Part shown: positions 43,313 to 50,127 of the stretch, piece after piece
Numbering within the stretch: position 1 is the stretch's first letter
How the letters are laid out: the number at the start of each line of letters is the position of its first letter
Assembly (NCBI GenBank): GCA_020635995.1
Contig: JACJYS010000001.1
Location: 682,001 to 746,000, forward strand
DNA: 64,000 bases
Origin: Chitinophagales bacterium
GTDB taxonomy: Bacteria; Bacteroidota; Bacteroidia; Chitinophagales; UBA8649
Reading direction: 5' to 3'
Translations under genes and position numbers: made by a program
Notes under the pieces: generated by a model
Told to the model about the DNA's origin: nothing
Databases searched by the model: none
What the model saw: the letters and a program-made list of their open reading frames with translations, nothing else

Positions 43313-43332
43313 CAAGGGGTTTAAACCCCTTG
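43313..43332. repeat. Palindrome CAAGGGGTTTAAACCCCTTG, copy 1
   Basis: A 20-base perfect palindrome preceded by CCCC and followed by AATTTTGTTC. The CCCC-GGGG-CCCC blocks allow two alternative hairpins. Confidence 0.9.
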
Positions 43333-43338
43333 AATTTT

Positions 43339-43390
43339 GTTCTGCCAAAAATAATCTTCCCATCCGGCTTCTTCTGATAGTCCCAAGGGG
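43339..43390 (-). pseudogene. Short partial copy of the R-M gene 3' end
   Basis: Close to identical to 43543-43596 and 44582-44633, covering only the coding part just upstream of the palindrome (GTTCTGCC...GATAGTCCCAAGGGG). It is bounded on both sides by palindromes. Confidence 0.75.
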
Positions 43391-43398
43391 TTGTTCCC

Positions 43399-43418
43399 CA
43401 AGGGGTTTAAACCCCTTG
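43399..43418. repeat. Palindrome CAAGGGGTTTAAACCCCTTG, copy 2
   Basis: The same 20 bases as copy 1, again preceded by CCC and followed by AATTACTTT. A half copy (CCAAGGGGTTG) lies 6 bases to its left. Confidence 0.9.
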
Positions 43419-43435
43419 AATTACTTTAACTATTT

Positions 43436-43608
43436 TCCACAATTTTTATTTCCTCTTCTGTTAAACCATAAAGTTTATATACCATTTGATCTATTTCTGC
43501 ATCGGTGGTGTCTATTTTATTTTTTATGGTTAATACTTTTTGCTGTTCTGCCAAAAATAGTCTTCCCATTCGGCTTCTTCTGATAGCCCCAAGGGGTTTA
43601 AACCCCTT
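43436..43608 (-). pseudogene. Duplicate of the 3' end of the restriction-modification gene
   Basis: About 173 bases that are nearly identical to 44472-44645, the end of the 44459-47953 gene. Read on the minus strand they encode LAEQQKVLTIKNKIDTTD...GLTEEEIKIVENS, the same tail as the full protein. One base is missing relative to the full copy (CTGCCAAAAATAG versus CTGTTAAAAAATAG), so the frame before that point differs. There is no start codon context; it is a remnant of a duplication or recombination. Confidence 0.88.
43591..43608. repeat. Palindrome AAGGGGTTTAAACCCCTT, copy 3
   Basis: An 18-base perfect palindrome at the end of the duplicated tail, followed by ATAGCCAAGCAT instead of GAATT. 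Confidence 0.88.
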
Positions 43609-43613
43609 ATAGC

Positions 43614-43629
43614 CAAGCATTTATGCTTG
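43614..43629. repeat. Palindrome CAAGCAT-TT-ATGCTTG
   Basis: 7-bp arms around TT, directly right of palindrome copy 3. It may be another small repeat type. Confidence 0.55.
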
Positions 43630-43714
43630 ACTCTATTATTTTAGAGAGGCATATATTTTATAAGTTCAGTTATTTTTATGACCCATTATGGTATATTTAT
43701 TAATCATTAATATT

Positions 43715-43837
43715 CTATTTCTCAGAACCAGGAGGCTTTGGAGTTTGATTAGTTGGATATTTTGGTTTTGGTTTGTCAGAATTGCTTTTTACATTTGGCA
43801 ATTTAGATTTGCTCTTCGGTTGATTTTTTTTATTCAT
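43715..43837 (-). CDS. Small Lys/Pro-rich 40-residue protein
   Basis: The ATG at 43837 opens MNKKNQPKSKSKLPNVKSNSD and continues to PKPKYPTNQTPKPPGSEK, then stop TAG. Very basic, Pro-rich and without hydrophobic segments. Its start lies within the last codons of the membrane-protein gene (8-base overlap), which supports translation by coupling. No known family. It could be a partner of the membrane protein or a non-functional frame. Confidence 0.5.
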   Translation of the reverse strand: MNKKNQPKSKSKLPNVKSNSDKPKPKYPTNQTPKPPGSEK

Positions 43838-44462
43838 CTTTTATTTTTTTAGCTGTTTCAATAATAATATCTTTTTTATTAAAACATAAATATATTGAAT
43901 TTATGTCATAAAGTTTTTTAACTTTTTTTCCATCTTGGTACACAATGACATCTTCAAGAGAAATTTCTGAAATAGTATCATTTTCAGAAAAGGATTTAAC
44001 CCAGCCATGATATATTAGTTTATTCGTTTTATCTCGTATATATACAACTTCAATTTCTTGAGAGTTCAAAAATCTTGAATAAAGATTTTCTTCCCCATAT
44101 TTATAAGAAATATTTAATTTCGTTGCAACTTTACTAATAATTTTTCTGTTTTCTATTAATGAAACAATAAATGATAAAGGAACACAAATTACACATGCTA
44201 AAAAAACTTCAACAAAAGGAATTTCGGAATTTTCATTTAAACTGTTCCAAAAATTGAGATTTTTAATATTGCTTTTTAGCAATAAATTTAAAGTTGAAAT
44301 TAAAACTTGCAATATAAGAAATGAAAAAATACCAAATAAAACAGAGAGTTTAAGAAACGTAAAATTAGACCATGGTTTATGCAGTATTAGCTTTCCGAAA
44401 ATTATAGTAGAAATTGCTCCAGGGATAATAAGTATTATAAGTTTTAAGGTCAGTCCACTCAT
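43830..44462 (-). CDS. Membrane protein with cytoplasmic beta-domain (DUF6338-like), island cargo
   Basis: 210 residues. Three hydrophobic segments (LKLIILIIPGAISTIIFGKLIL, about 6-27; LKLSVLFGIFSFLILQVLI, about 37-55; FVEVFLACVICVPLSFIVSLI, about 83-103) then a soluble C-terminal domain with EVVYIRDKTNKLIYHGWVKSF and EISLEDVIVYQDGKKVKKL strands. This resembles DUF6338-type proteins as I recall them, so the family call is tentative. The ATG overlaps the R-M stop (ATGA), so it is translated with it. It lies between the two copies of the R-M tail. Confidence 0.75.
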   Translation of the reverse strand: MSGLTLKLIILIIPGAISTIIFGKLILHKPWSNFTFLKLSVLFGIFSFLILQVLISTLNLLLKSNIKNLNFWNSLNENSEIPFVEVFLACVICVPLSFIVSLIENRKIISKVATKLNISYKYGEENLYSRFLNSQEIEVVYIRDKTNKLIYHGWVKSFSENDTISEISLEDVIVYQDGKKVKKLYDINSIYLCFNKKDIIIETAKKIKDE

Positions 44463-47400
44463 TTACTCCCCTCCACAATTTTTATTTCCTCTTCTGTTAA
44501 ACCATAAAGTTTATATACCATTTGATCTATTTCTGCATCGGTGGTGTCTATTTTATTTTTTATGGTTAATACTTTTTGCTGTTCTGTTAAAAAATAGTCT
44601 TCCCATTCGGCTTCTTCTGATAGTCCCAAGGGGTTTAAACCCCTTGAATTTAAACCCCTTGAATTTGTTCTTTTATATACTTCTTTTAGGAATGTTGCAA
44701 AGCTAAGCTCATACCATGTTTCTAATTTTTTACTTGGTTTTTCTAATCCTTCAAATTTGCGTTGTATGGCTCTTATAAATTTATCTGCAAGATGTTGCAT
44801 CTCCTTAGATAACGCCAACATTTGGTCGGCTTTTTCTATAAAGGGTTGTTGCTCTGATAATGATATTTTTTTGATTGGGAGTAACTTTAAATATTTTATT
44901 GGAATCTTAGGAAATAACTTCTTAACAGATTTGAATTTAACACTAAAATAAAATTCAATCAGTTTACTATTTAAAAACATAGCGATATATTTTAATGAAA
45001 TTACATCTTTGAACTGATTCTTAAGCTGAAGATTATAAACATCACAGACATTATAATATTTATTGTCATCATAGGAGCTAATAATTGTATTACCTATTCT
45101 TCTAACTAAAATTTTTTCCTCTTCATAAATTTTTTTAGACTTATATATTTTTAGATTATTTTTATCATAGTTTACATATTTGCCTTCAAAATTTATTTGA
45201 TTTCTTAATAAATTTCCTCCACAAATTATAGGGAAATAACCTTCAATTCTCTCATTTATAACATTGTCGCTGTTAAATCCAAACTCTACTCCTCTTGAGA
45301 ACTCTATAAAATCATCAAAACATAATCCTGCTTCTATACTATTTGCTAAATCAAATTTGATAGGATTAATATAAATATTAAACATATTCTCATTTAATCT
45401 TTTAAATATACTTTTTTTGATTTGTGAAAAATTAAAACTACTATCTGAAACTTCTATTATTGATTCTTTTGTTTTATAGTAAGTTATAATTGTTATGCCA
45501 GAGTCTACAGAAGCATCAGTAAATACATTTTCACCTAAATCAATCAAAACATTAATATCGTATTGAATTAGATATTCACGTAACGGAGCAAATCCTATAT
45601 TTGTAAAAAAAGAACTTGGTGTAATATACCCCAAGATGCCTTTTTGAGTTATAATATTTAAACCCCTTTCAAAAAAATAGGCGTATAAATCGCCACATTT
45701 TTGAGTTTGATAATTATTATAAAGCGTATCATCAGCTTGCACATAAGGCGGATTTCCTATTATTACATCAAAACCTCCTTTGTATTGCGGGCTAAAGGAT
45801 TTTTCTTTGCTTTCTACAAAACCGGCTATTATTTTTTCTAATTCTTTGCTTTCGGGTAGTTGGTGTTTTTCTCTATTGTGGTTAATGTAGTGTATGGCAC
45901 GGTCTATATACTGGTCGTTAGCACCATAGCCTTTGGCGTTATCGGCAGTCCACAACTTCCAAACATCAAGGTCGGCAGCAAAAAATTTCTGCGACCACAA
46001 TGATTCCCCAATGGGTTTAAACCCATTGGATTGAAATAAATATGAACTTTTCCCTTTTATCGTTTTTACTTGTTCTGCAAGTTGTTCTGCTTCGCACACC
46101 AAAATTAAATGCACATGGTCTTTACATATATTGTATGCCATACAGCAATATCCTTTTTCTTTTATTACCTCTCCAATATATTGAGTAAGTGCAATTTCTT
46201 CTTTTAATTTTAACTCTAATGGCGGTCCTTTTTTAACATTATAGTCTATCATGCGCTGTGAGGTGCGACTATTGTGTGTGGTTAGCACTACATGAAAGGC
46301 TTGTAAATCTACAGGGCTAAACACTTTTGGGAATTCTTTTTGCCAATTAAATGCTTTATTGCCTGCTATATCGGGATTATCTATTAGCGAGTTGCCACAT
46401 TTTAGGTTGTTATTTAGGTCGTTTAGTTTTCTATTGCGTTGGGCGGTTCTAAGCCATAAAGACAGTTTGGCTATTTCTACACTTTCTTCGTTTAAATCTA
46501 CTCCATAAAGATTGTTTTCTAATATGCTTTTCTCTACATCGCTTAGCACAAAAGCATCTTTGTTGTATTTAGCAGAAAGTTCATCTATATAGCGGTGTTC
46601 TGCTATTAAAAAATTAAGTGCTTCATTTAAAAATGCTCCCGAGCCGCAAGCCGGGTCGCATATAGTTAGCTGTAGTAGCCAATCTCTATAAAGTTGCAAA
46701 TTTTCCAGCTTTTTTCTACTTCTTTTGGTAGTGGCTTGGTAAGCTTCATCTGTTATATCAAGTTTTGCTCTTTTTTCTTCGCATAGTTTCCCTACGGTAT
46801 TTTCTACTATGTATTTGGTTATATATTTTGGCGTATAAAAAACTCCGTCTTTTTTTCTTTTTGTTTTGCTTTTATCAACTTCTTGTCCTTCTAATTCTGC
46901 CTGTATTTCTTCTATTTCATTTAGTGAATTTTCAAAAATATGTCCTAATATGTTTACATCTACCTCACTATTAAAATCGTATTCAGATAATTTTAAGGTG
47001 TGGTTGTATAGTAATTGGTCGTCTATTTTTATGGCATCTAATATTTCATCAGGTTTAAACAAGCCCCCGTTGTAAGCAAAAACATCATATCGTTTTCCTT
47101 TATATCCGATGTTTAAGTATTCAAAATATTTTTTAAACCTTTGGTATAATGGAATATCTACATCTCGCTCTTGTAGGTCGTTCCAGTCGTTTAAAATAAG
47201 ACGTACAGAATTGGGAGGCAAAAGTTGCCTGTCTTCGGCAAAAAATAAAAACAGAAAACGGTCTAAGAGTTTCTGCGATTTTTTAAATAAAACTAAAACA
47301 TCATACTGAGGGTTTAGTCGGCTAAGATTGGCAAAAAGTTCTCTTTTAAATACAGAATAATCTTTGTACAATCTTTTAGTAATAATATCTTCTTGACTTA

Positions 47401-47953
47401 AAGAATCGTCCTTAATTTTTTTAGGAATGTCTTTACTTAAATTTTCAAAAGCCAAACACAAATAAAGTAGTTTAAAACTGTCTATGGTTAAAGTAAACAA
47501 GTTAAATTCTATATGTTCTATAGCGTTATCTATGTATAATCTAAGTTTTTCAAAATTGGAAGTTATTACATAAGTGCATCCTTCTTGATTGTTTTTGTAG
47601 CCAAAGGCTTGAGCTTCTATTTTGCTTAAATCTGTAGTGTTCGTTCCTTTTAGCTCTATTACTGCTTTTACTTTATTGCCAACTATTATGCCCCCGTCTG
47701 CTTTTTTGCTGTCTTTTACGTTTTTATATTCTGTGGTTAAATTAAAATTAGGTTCGGGATTTAGCGTATAGCCTAAAATTTTTACAAACAGCTCTCGCAA
47801 AAATCCTTCTTGAAATTGTTCTTCTTTTGCATTTCTTATGTTTTCTTGAATTTCAGCATTGCCAAAATAAGTTTTAAACATATTCCATTGTTGGTTTATT
47901 TGTTCTTGCTTTTGTGCTTTGAGGTATTTATCTATTACAGTTTTTTGAAACAT
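44459..47953 (-). CDS. Type IIG restriction-modification enzyme (Eco57I-like) with an embedded RAYT/Y1 transposase domain
   Basis: 1164 residues. The N-terminal PD-(D/E)xK-type nuclease is ADGGIIVGNKVKAVIELKGT (residues about 85-104). The gamma-class N6-adenine methylase has motif I DPACGSGAFLNEAL near 433 and motif IV GGFDVIIGNPPYVQ near 732. The C-terminal part (about 900-1080) is a TaqI/Eco57I-type target-recognition region. Between WQKEFPKVFS (about 545) and GGFD lie about 170 extra residues with all features of an IS200-like/RAYT domain: VVLTTHNSRTSQRMIDYNVKKG, KDHVHLILV (HUH site, near 614) and HYINHNREKHQLP with the likely catalytic Tyr near 690. Near the C-terminus SRGLNSRGLNPLGL is encoded by palindrome DNA. 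It would cut and methylate DNA in one polypeptide. The embedded domain does not break the frame. Confidence 0.88.
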   Translation of the reverse strand: MFQKTVIDKYLKAQKQEQINQQWNMFKTYFGNAEIQENIRNAKEEQFQEGFLRELFVKILGYTLNPEPNFNLTTEYKNVKDSKKADGGIIVGNKVKAVIELKGTNTTDLSKIEAQAFGYKNNQEGCTYVITSNFEKLRLYIDNAIEHIEFNLFTLTIDSFKLLYLCLAFENLSKDIPKKIKDDSLSQEDIITKRLYKDYSVFKRELFANLSRLNPQYDVLVLFKKSQKLLDRFLFLFFAEDRQLLPPNSVRLILNDWNDLQERDVDIPLYQRFKKYFEYLNIGYKGKRYDVFAYNGGLFKPDEILDAIKIDDQLLYNHTLKLSEYDFNSEVDVNILGHIFENSLNEIEEIQAELEGQEVDKSKTKRKKDGVFYTPKYITKYIVENTVGKLCEEKRAKLDITDEAYQATTKRSRKKLENLQLYRDWLLQLTICDPACGSGAFLNEALNFLIAEHRYIDELSAKYNKDAFVLSDVEKSILENNLYGVDLNEESVEIAKLSLWLRTAQRNRKLNDLNNNLKCGNSLIDNPDIAGNKAFNWQKEFPKVFSPVDLQAFHVVLTTHNSRTSQRMIDYNVKKGPPLELKLKEEIALTQYIGEVIKEKGYCCMAYNICKDHVHLILVCEAEQLAEQVKTIKGKSSYLFQSNGFKPIGESLWSQKFFAADLDVWKLWTADNAKGYGANDQYIDRAIHYINHNREKHQLPESKELEKIIAGFVESKEKSFSPQYKGGFDVIIGNPPYVQADDTLYNNYQTQKCGDLYAYFFERGLNIITQKGILGYITPSSFFTNIGFAPLREYLIQYDINVLIDLGENVFTDASVDSGITIITYYKTKESIIEVSDSSFNFSQIKKSIFKRLNENMFNIYINPIKFDLANSIEAGLCFDDFIEFSRGVEFGFNSDNVINERIEGYFPIICGGNLLRNQINFEGKYVNYDKNNLKIYKSKKIYEEEKILVRRIGNTIISSYDDNKYYNVCDVYNLQLKNQFKDVISLKYIAMFLNSKLIEFYFSVKFKSVKKLFPKIPIKYLKLLPIKKISLSEQQPFIEKADQMLALSKEMQHLADKFIRAIQRKFEGLEKPSKKLETWYELSFATFLKEVYKRTNSRGLNSRGLNPLGLSEEAEWEDYFLTEQQKVLTIKNKIDTTDAEIDQMVYKLYGLTEEEIKIVEGSK
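44627..44646. repeat. Palindrome CAAGGGGTTTAAACCCCTTG inside the R-M gene, copy 4
   Basis: In frame near the 3' end of the R-M gene, followed by a half copy (TTTAAACCCCTTG, to 44661). On the minus strand it gives the SRGLNPLG-type residues. Confidence 0.9.
45795..46300 (-). mobile_element. RAYT/IS200-like (HUH, Y1) transposase domain embedded in the R-M gene
   Basis: This segment of the R-M reading frame encodes a complete Y1-type domain: strand 1 FHVVLTTHNSRTSQRM, the HUH motif HVHLIL, and the helix with HYINHNREKHQLP carrying the candidate nucleophile Tyr. Stand-alone RAYT proteins of Bacteroidota with the same THNSRTSQRM and AYNIC.DHVH blocks are known to me. Boundaries are approximate, taken from the last and first methylase-type residues (KEFPKVFS / QYKGGFD). 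There are no IS ends around it, so it is a domain insertion, not a recent IS. Confidence 0.75.
46008..46029. repeat. Related palindrome (CCAATGGGTTT arms) inside the RAYT part
   Basis: A 22-base perfect palindrome: CCAATGGGTTT followed by its complement. It is the AATGGG variant of the AAGGGG palindromes and encodes QSNGFKPIG in the loop between strand 3 and the C-terminal helices of the Y1 domain. Confidence 0.85.
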
Positions 47954-47959
47954 ATTCTA

Positions 47960-47983
47960 TTTTACAAAATCATTTTTGTAAAA
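47960..47983 (-). promoter_or_regulatory. Operator-like inverted repeat directly upstream of the R-M gene
   Basis: TTTTACAAAA (47960-47969) and TTTTGTAAAA (47974-47983), spacer TCAT, 6 bases before the start codon at 47953. The position and symmetry suit a repressor site or a leader hairpin hiding the start. No controller gene is next to it. Confidence 0.5.
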
Positions 47984-48110
47984 ATAAAGGATATATAATT
48001 ATATTGGTAAGATATGGCTGTATTTTTACATAGAATAACACTTAAACCTTTTTAATACTTTCTCACAAGGGGGCATGACCCTTGGAAATTAATTATTATT
48101 AGGTATATCT

Positions 48111-48128
48111 TTTACAAATAGTCATAAA
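48111..48128. repeat. Diverged copy of the 18-base motif
   Basis: TTTACAAATAGTCATAAA, two substitutions from the copies at 4881 and 6797. Confidence 0.45.
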
Positions 48129-48146
48129 AGCATAAATTAGGTGCAT

Positions 48147-48179
48147 AAAAAAAGCTGTCATTTTTAGACAGCTTTTTTT
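48147..48179 (-). terminator. Terminator of the peptidoglycan-binding-like gene
   Basis: A 13-bp perfect stem AAAAAAAGCTGTC (48147-48159) with 48167-48179, loop ATTTTTA; symmetrical, so it can also serve the other strand. It is 23 bases after the stop of the gene at 48202. Confidence 0.88.
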
Positions 48180-48201
48180 TGTAAGAAATAAACACTTGTT
48201 T

Positions 48202-49188
48202 TTAGTTTACGCCTAAAGATCTTAGTGTTTCTATGTTTAAATTGCCCACAGGTAAATTTTTATCTTTTTGGTATTGTACTAAAGCAGCTTTAGTTTGAGT
48301 TCCAAAAACATTATCTATAGGTCCCGGATTATATCCATTGCTTTTTAGTGCTTTTTGTATTTGCATAATTTTGCTTGAAGTTAAATCATCTCCACATAAT
48401 ATTTCTCTCCAAACTTCATACCCGCCTTTTTTCTGTAAAACTCTTTTTTGAACTGTTTTATATGTAGCCGGTGTTTCTTGCTCTATTAATCTTTCTGGAG
48501 TTACTAAAACTTGTTTTGTTTGAATTTTATACTCCATTGGTACGGTTTCATTATAAGTATATGCTTGTTTTACCATTTTTTTAGAAGTAACTTTTTTATA
48601 AACAGCAGGTACTTCTACTAAACACATTACTTGGCAATCTTCCGGATTTGCAGATAAACAACCTGCATCTGCTTTACCTTTTACCCACTTAGTAGTAGCT
48701 GGTGTAGCCATTACTTCTTCTGTTACATTTTCATAAACCGCAGGTACATTAATTACTTTTGTGGTTTGAGGTTTTAATACTACAGTATCATAAACTGTTT
48801 TATACAACGCAGGTACTTTTACCTTTTTAACAGTTCTTGGTTGGTCTATAACTTGCTCGTTAACGTAAGTATATTGGTCTTCAACATAGCATCTTGCATA
48901 GCATTTACCTGGTTCTGCATTTGGTGGCACATCTTCATTAATATTTGTAGTGGCACTGGTAGTTGCATAGTTTGTAGAACTTGTAGTGCTGTATGCTATA
49001 GTTGTAGGTGTTGCAACAGTAGTAGTATTTGTTGTACTTGTGCTTGTTCCGGTTTTACCTACCACAGTTATAGAACCATCATTTGTAGTAGTAGATGTAT
49101 TACTTTTAGTAGATGAGTTGTTAATATAGATTTGTGCATTAACAGTTAATCCAAAAAAAGCAAATAAAGCGATAATAACTTTTTTCAT
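48202..49188 (-). CDS. Secreted protein with C-terminal peptidoglycan-binding-like domain
   Basis: 328 residues. Signal peptide MKKVIIALFAFFGLTVNAQ; then a Ser/Thr-rich low-complexity stretch (about 20-90), a middle part of repeated VxVPAxYKxVxxxV units (KVKVPALYKTVYDTVV, INVPAVYENVTEEVM, VEVPAVYKKVTSKKM and more, about 110-255), and a PG_binding_1-like three-helix domain (SKIMQIQKALKSNGYNPGPIDNVFGTQTKAALVQYQ) at the end. This suggests attachment to peptidoglycan with a beta-repeat stalk. Function not known. Monocistronic. Confidence 0.85.
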   Translation of the reverse strand: MKKVIIALFAFFGLTVNAQIYINNSSTKSNTSTTTNDGSITVVGKTGTSTSTTNTTTVATPTTIAYSTTSSTNYATTSATTNINEDVPPNAEPGKCYARCYVEDQYTYVNEQVIDQPRTVKKVKVPALYKTVYDTVVLKPQTTKVINVPAVYENVTEEVMATPATTKWVKGKADAGCLSANPEDCQVMCLVEVPAVYKKVTSKKMVKQAYTYNETVPMEYKIQTKQVLVTPERLIEQETPATYKTVQKRVLQKKGGYEVWREILCGDDLTSSKIMQIQKALKSNGYNPGPIDNVFGTQTKAALVQYQKDKNLPVGNLNIETLRSLGVN

Positions 49189-49276
49189 TAGTTTTTTAAT
49201 TTTAGTTTAAGACTGCAAAAGTAATTAATTTTCATTTAACTTTTAAAACATTTATAAAATAGTTTCCACAGTTTAA

Positions 49277-49309
49277 TTGAATTCCGTTATTTTGCAGAAA
49301 ATATATTTG
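49277..49309 (+). promoter_or_regulatory. Promoter of the dapD operon
   Basis: TTG at 49277-49279 and TATATTTG at 49302-49309 with a 22-base spacer; the ATG follows 8 bases after the -7 element. Confidence 0.65.
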
Positions 49310-49317
49310 CAATATTA

Positions 49318-50127
49318 ATGAATGAACTAAGAGATAGGATTAATTACCTTTGGGATAACAGAGAAAATTTAGAGAAAGAAAGAGCAGTTGTAGAAAAAGT
49401 AGTTGAATTATTAGATAAGGGAGAATTGCGAGTTGCAGAGAAAAAAGATGGAAAATGGATGGTTAATGAATGGATAAAAAAAGCTGTTATTTTGTATTTT
49501 CCTATTCAAAAAATGGAAACTGTGAATGTTGGTCCATTTGAATTTCATGATAAAATTCCCTTAAAAAATAATTTTGCGGAGCAAGGTGTACGAGTAGTAC
49601 CTCATGCTATAGCTCGCTACGGTTCTTTTTTAGAAAAAGGAGTGGTAATGATGCCAAGCTATGTTAATATAGGTGCGTATGTAGGTAGTGGCACTATGGT
49701 AGATACATGGGCAACTGTAGGCTCGTGTGCTCAAATAGGTAGAAATGTGCATTTAAGCGGAGGTGTAGGAATAGGCGGTGTTTTAGAACCCATACAAGCC
49801 AGCCCGGTTATCATAGAAGACGATTGTTTTATAGGCTCTAGAAGTATAGTGGTAGAAGGAGTACGATTAGAAAAAGAAGTAGTATTAGGTGCCAATGTGG
49901 TGCTTACAGCCTCTACACATATAATAGATGTAAGTGGTAGCGAACCTAAAACACATAAAGGAATAGTACCGGAAAGGTCTGTTGTAATTCCTGGTTCGTA
50001 CACAAAAAGTTTTCCTGCGGGAAATTATAATGTATCTTGTGCGTTAATAATTGGAAAAAGAAAAGAATCAACTAACAAAAAAACATCTCTTAATGAAGCA
50101 TTGAGAGATTATAATGTATCGGTATGA
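49318..50127 (+). CDS. dapD: 2,3,4,5-tetrahydropyridine-2,6-dicarboxylate N-succinyltransferase
   Basis: 269 residues. Left-handed beta-helix acyltransferase of the lysine/diaminopimelate pathway. The N-terminal helical part (LRDRINYLWDNRENLEKE) precedes the hexapeptide repeats (VVPHAIARYGSFLEKG, MMPSYVNIGAYVGSGTMVDTWATVGSCAQIG, VHLSGGVGIGG) and the C-terminal SFPAGNYNVSCALIIGKR. First of a three-gene run with overlapping coding ends. Confidence 0.96.
   Translation: MNELRDRINYLWDNRENLEKERAVVEKVVELLDKGELRVAEKKDGKWMVNEWIKKAVILYFPIQKMETVNVGPFEFHDKIPLKNNFAEQGVRVVPHAIARYGSFLEKGVVMMPSYVNIGAYVGSGTMVDTWATVGSCAQIGRNVHLSGGVGIGGVLEPIQASPVIIEDDCFIGSRSIVVEGVRLEKEVVLGANVVLTASTHIIDVSGSEPKTHKGIVPERSVVIPGSYTKSFPAGNYNVSCALIIGKRKESTNKKTSLNEALRDYNVSV

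Larger units (their letters stand above)
43271..43714. other. Repeat-rich spacer with copies of the restriction-modification gene's 3' end
   Basis: Contains three AAGGGGTTTAAACCCCTT palindromes (43313-43332, 43399-43418, 43591-43608), a half copy near 43383-43393, a short copy of the R-M tail (43339-43390) and a nearly complete one (43436-43608), and a CAAGCAT/ATGCTTG palindrome at 43614-43629. It has no intact gene. Confidence 0.8.

Noticed and set aside
43287..43583. 98-residue plus frame across the repeats
   Set aside because: Composed of the reverse strand of the duplicated R-M tail and the palindromes.
43313..43608. CRISPR-like array from the repeated palindromes
   Set aside because: Spacing is irregular, the spacers are copies of the R-M tail, and no cas gene is present.
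48841..49116. Cys/Ser-rich plus frame opposite the peptidoglycan-binding-like gene
   Set aside because: An artefact of the Ser/Thr-rich low-complexity coding strand.
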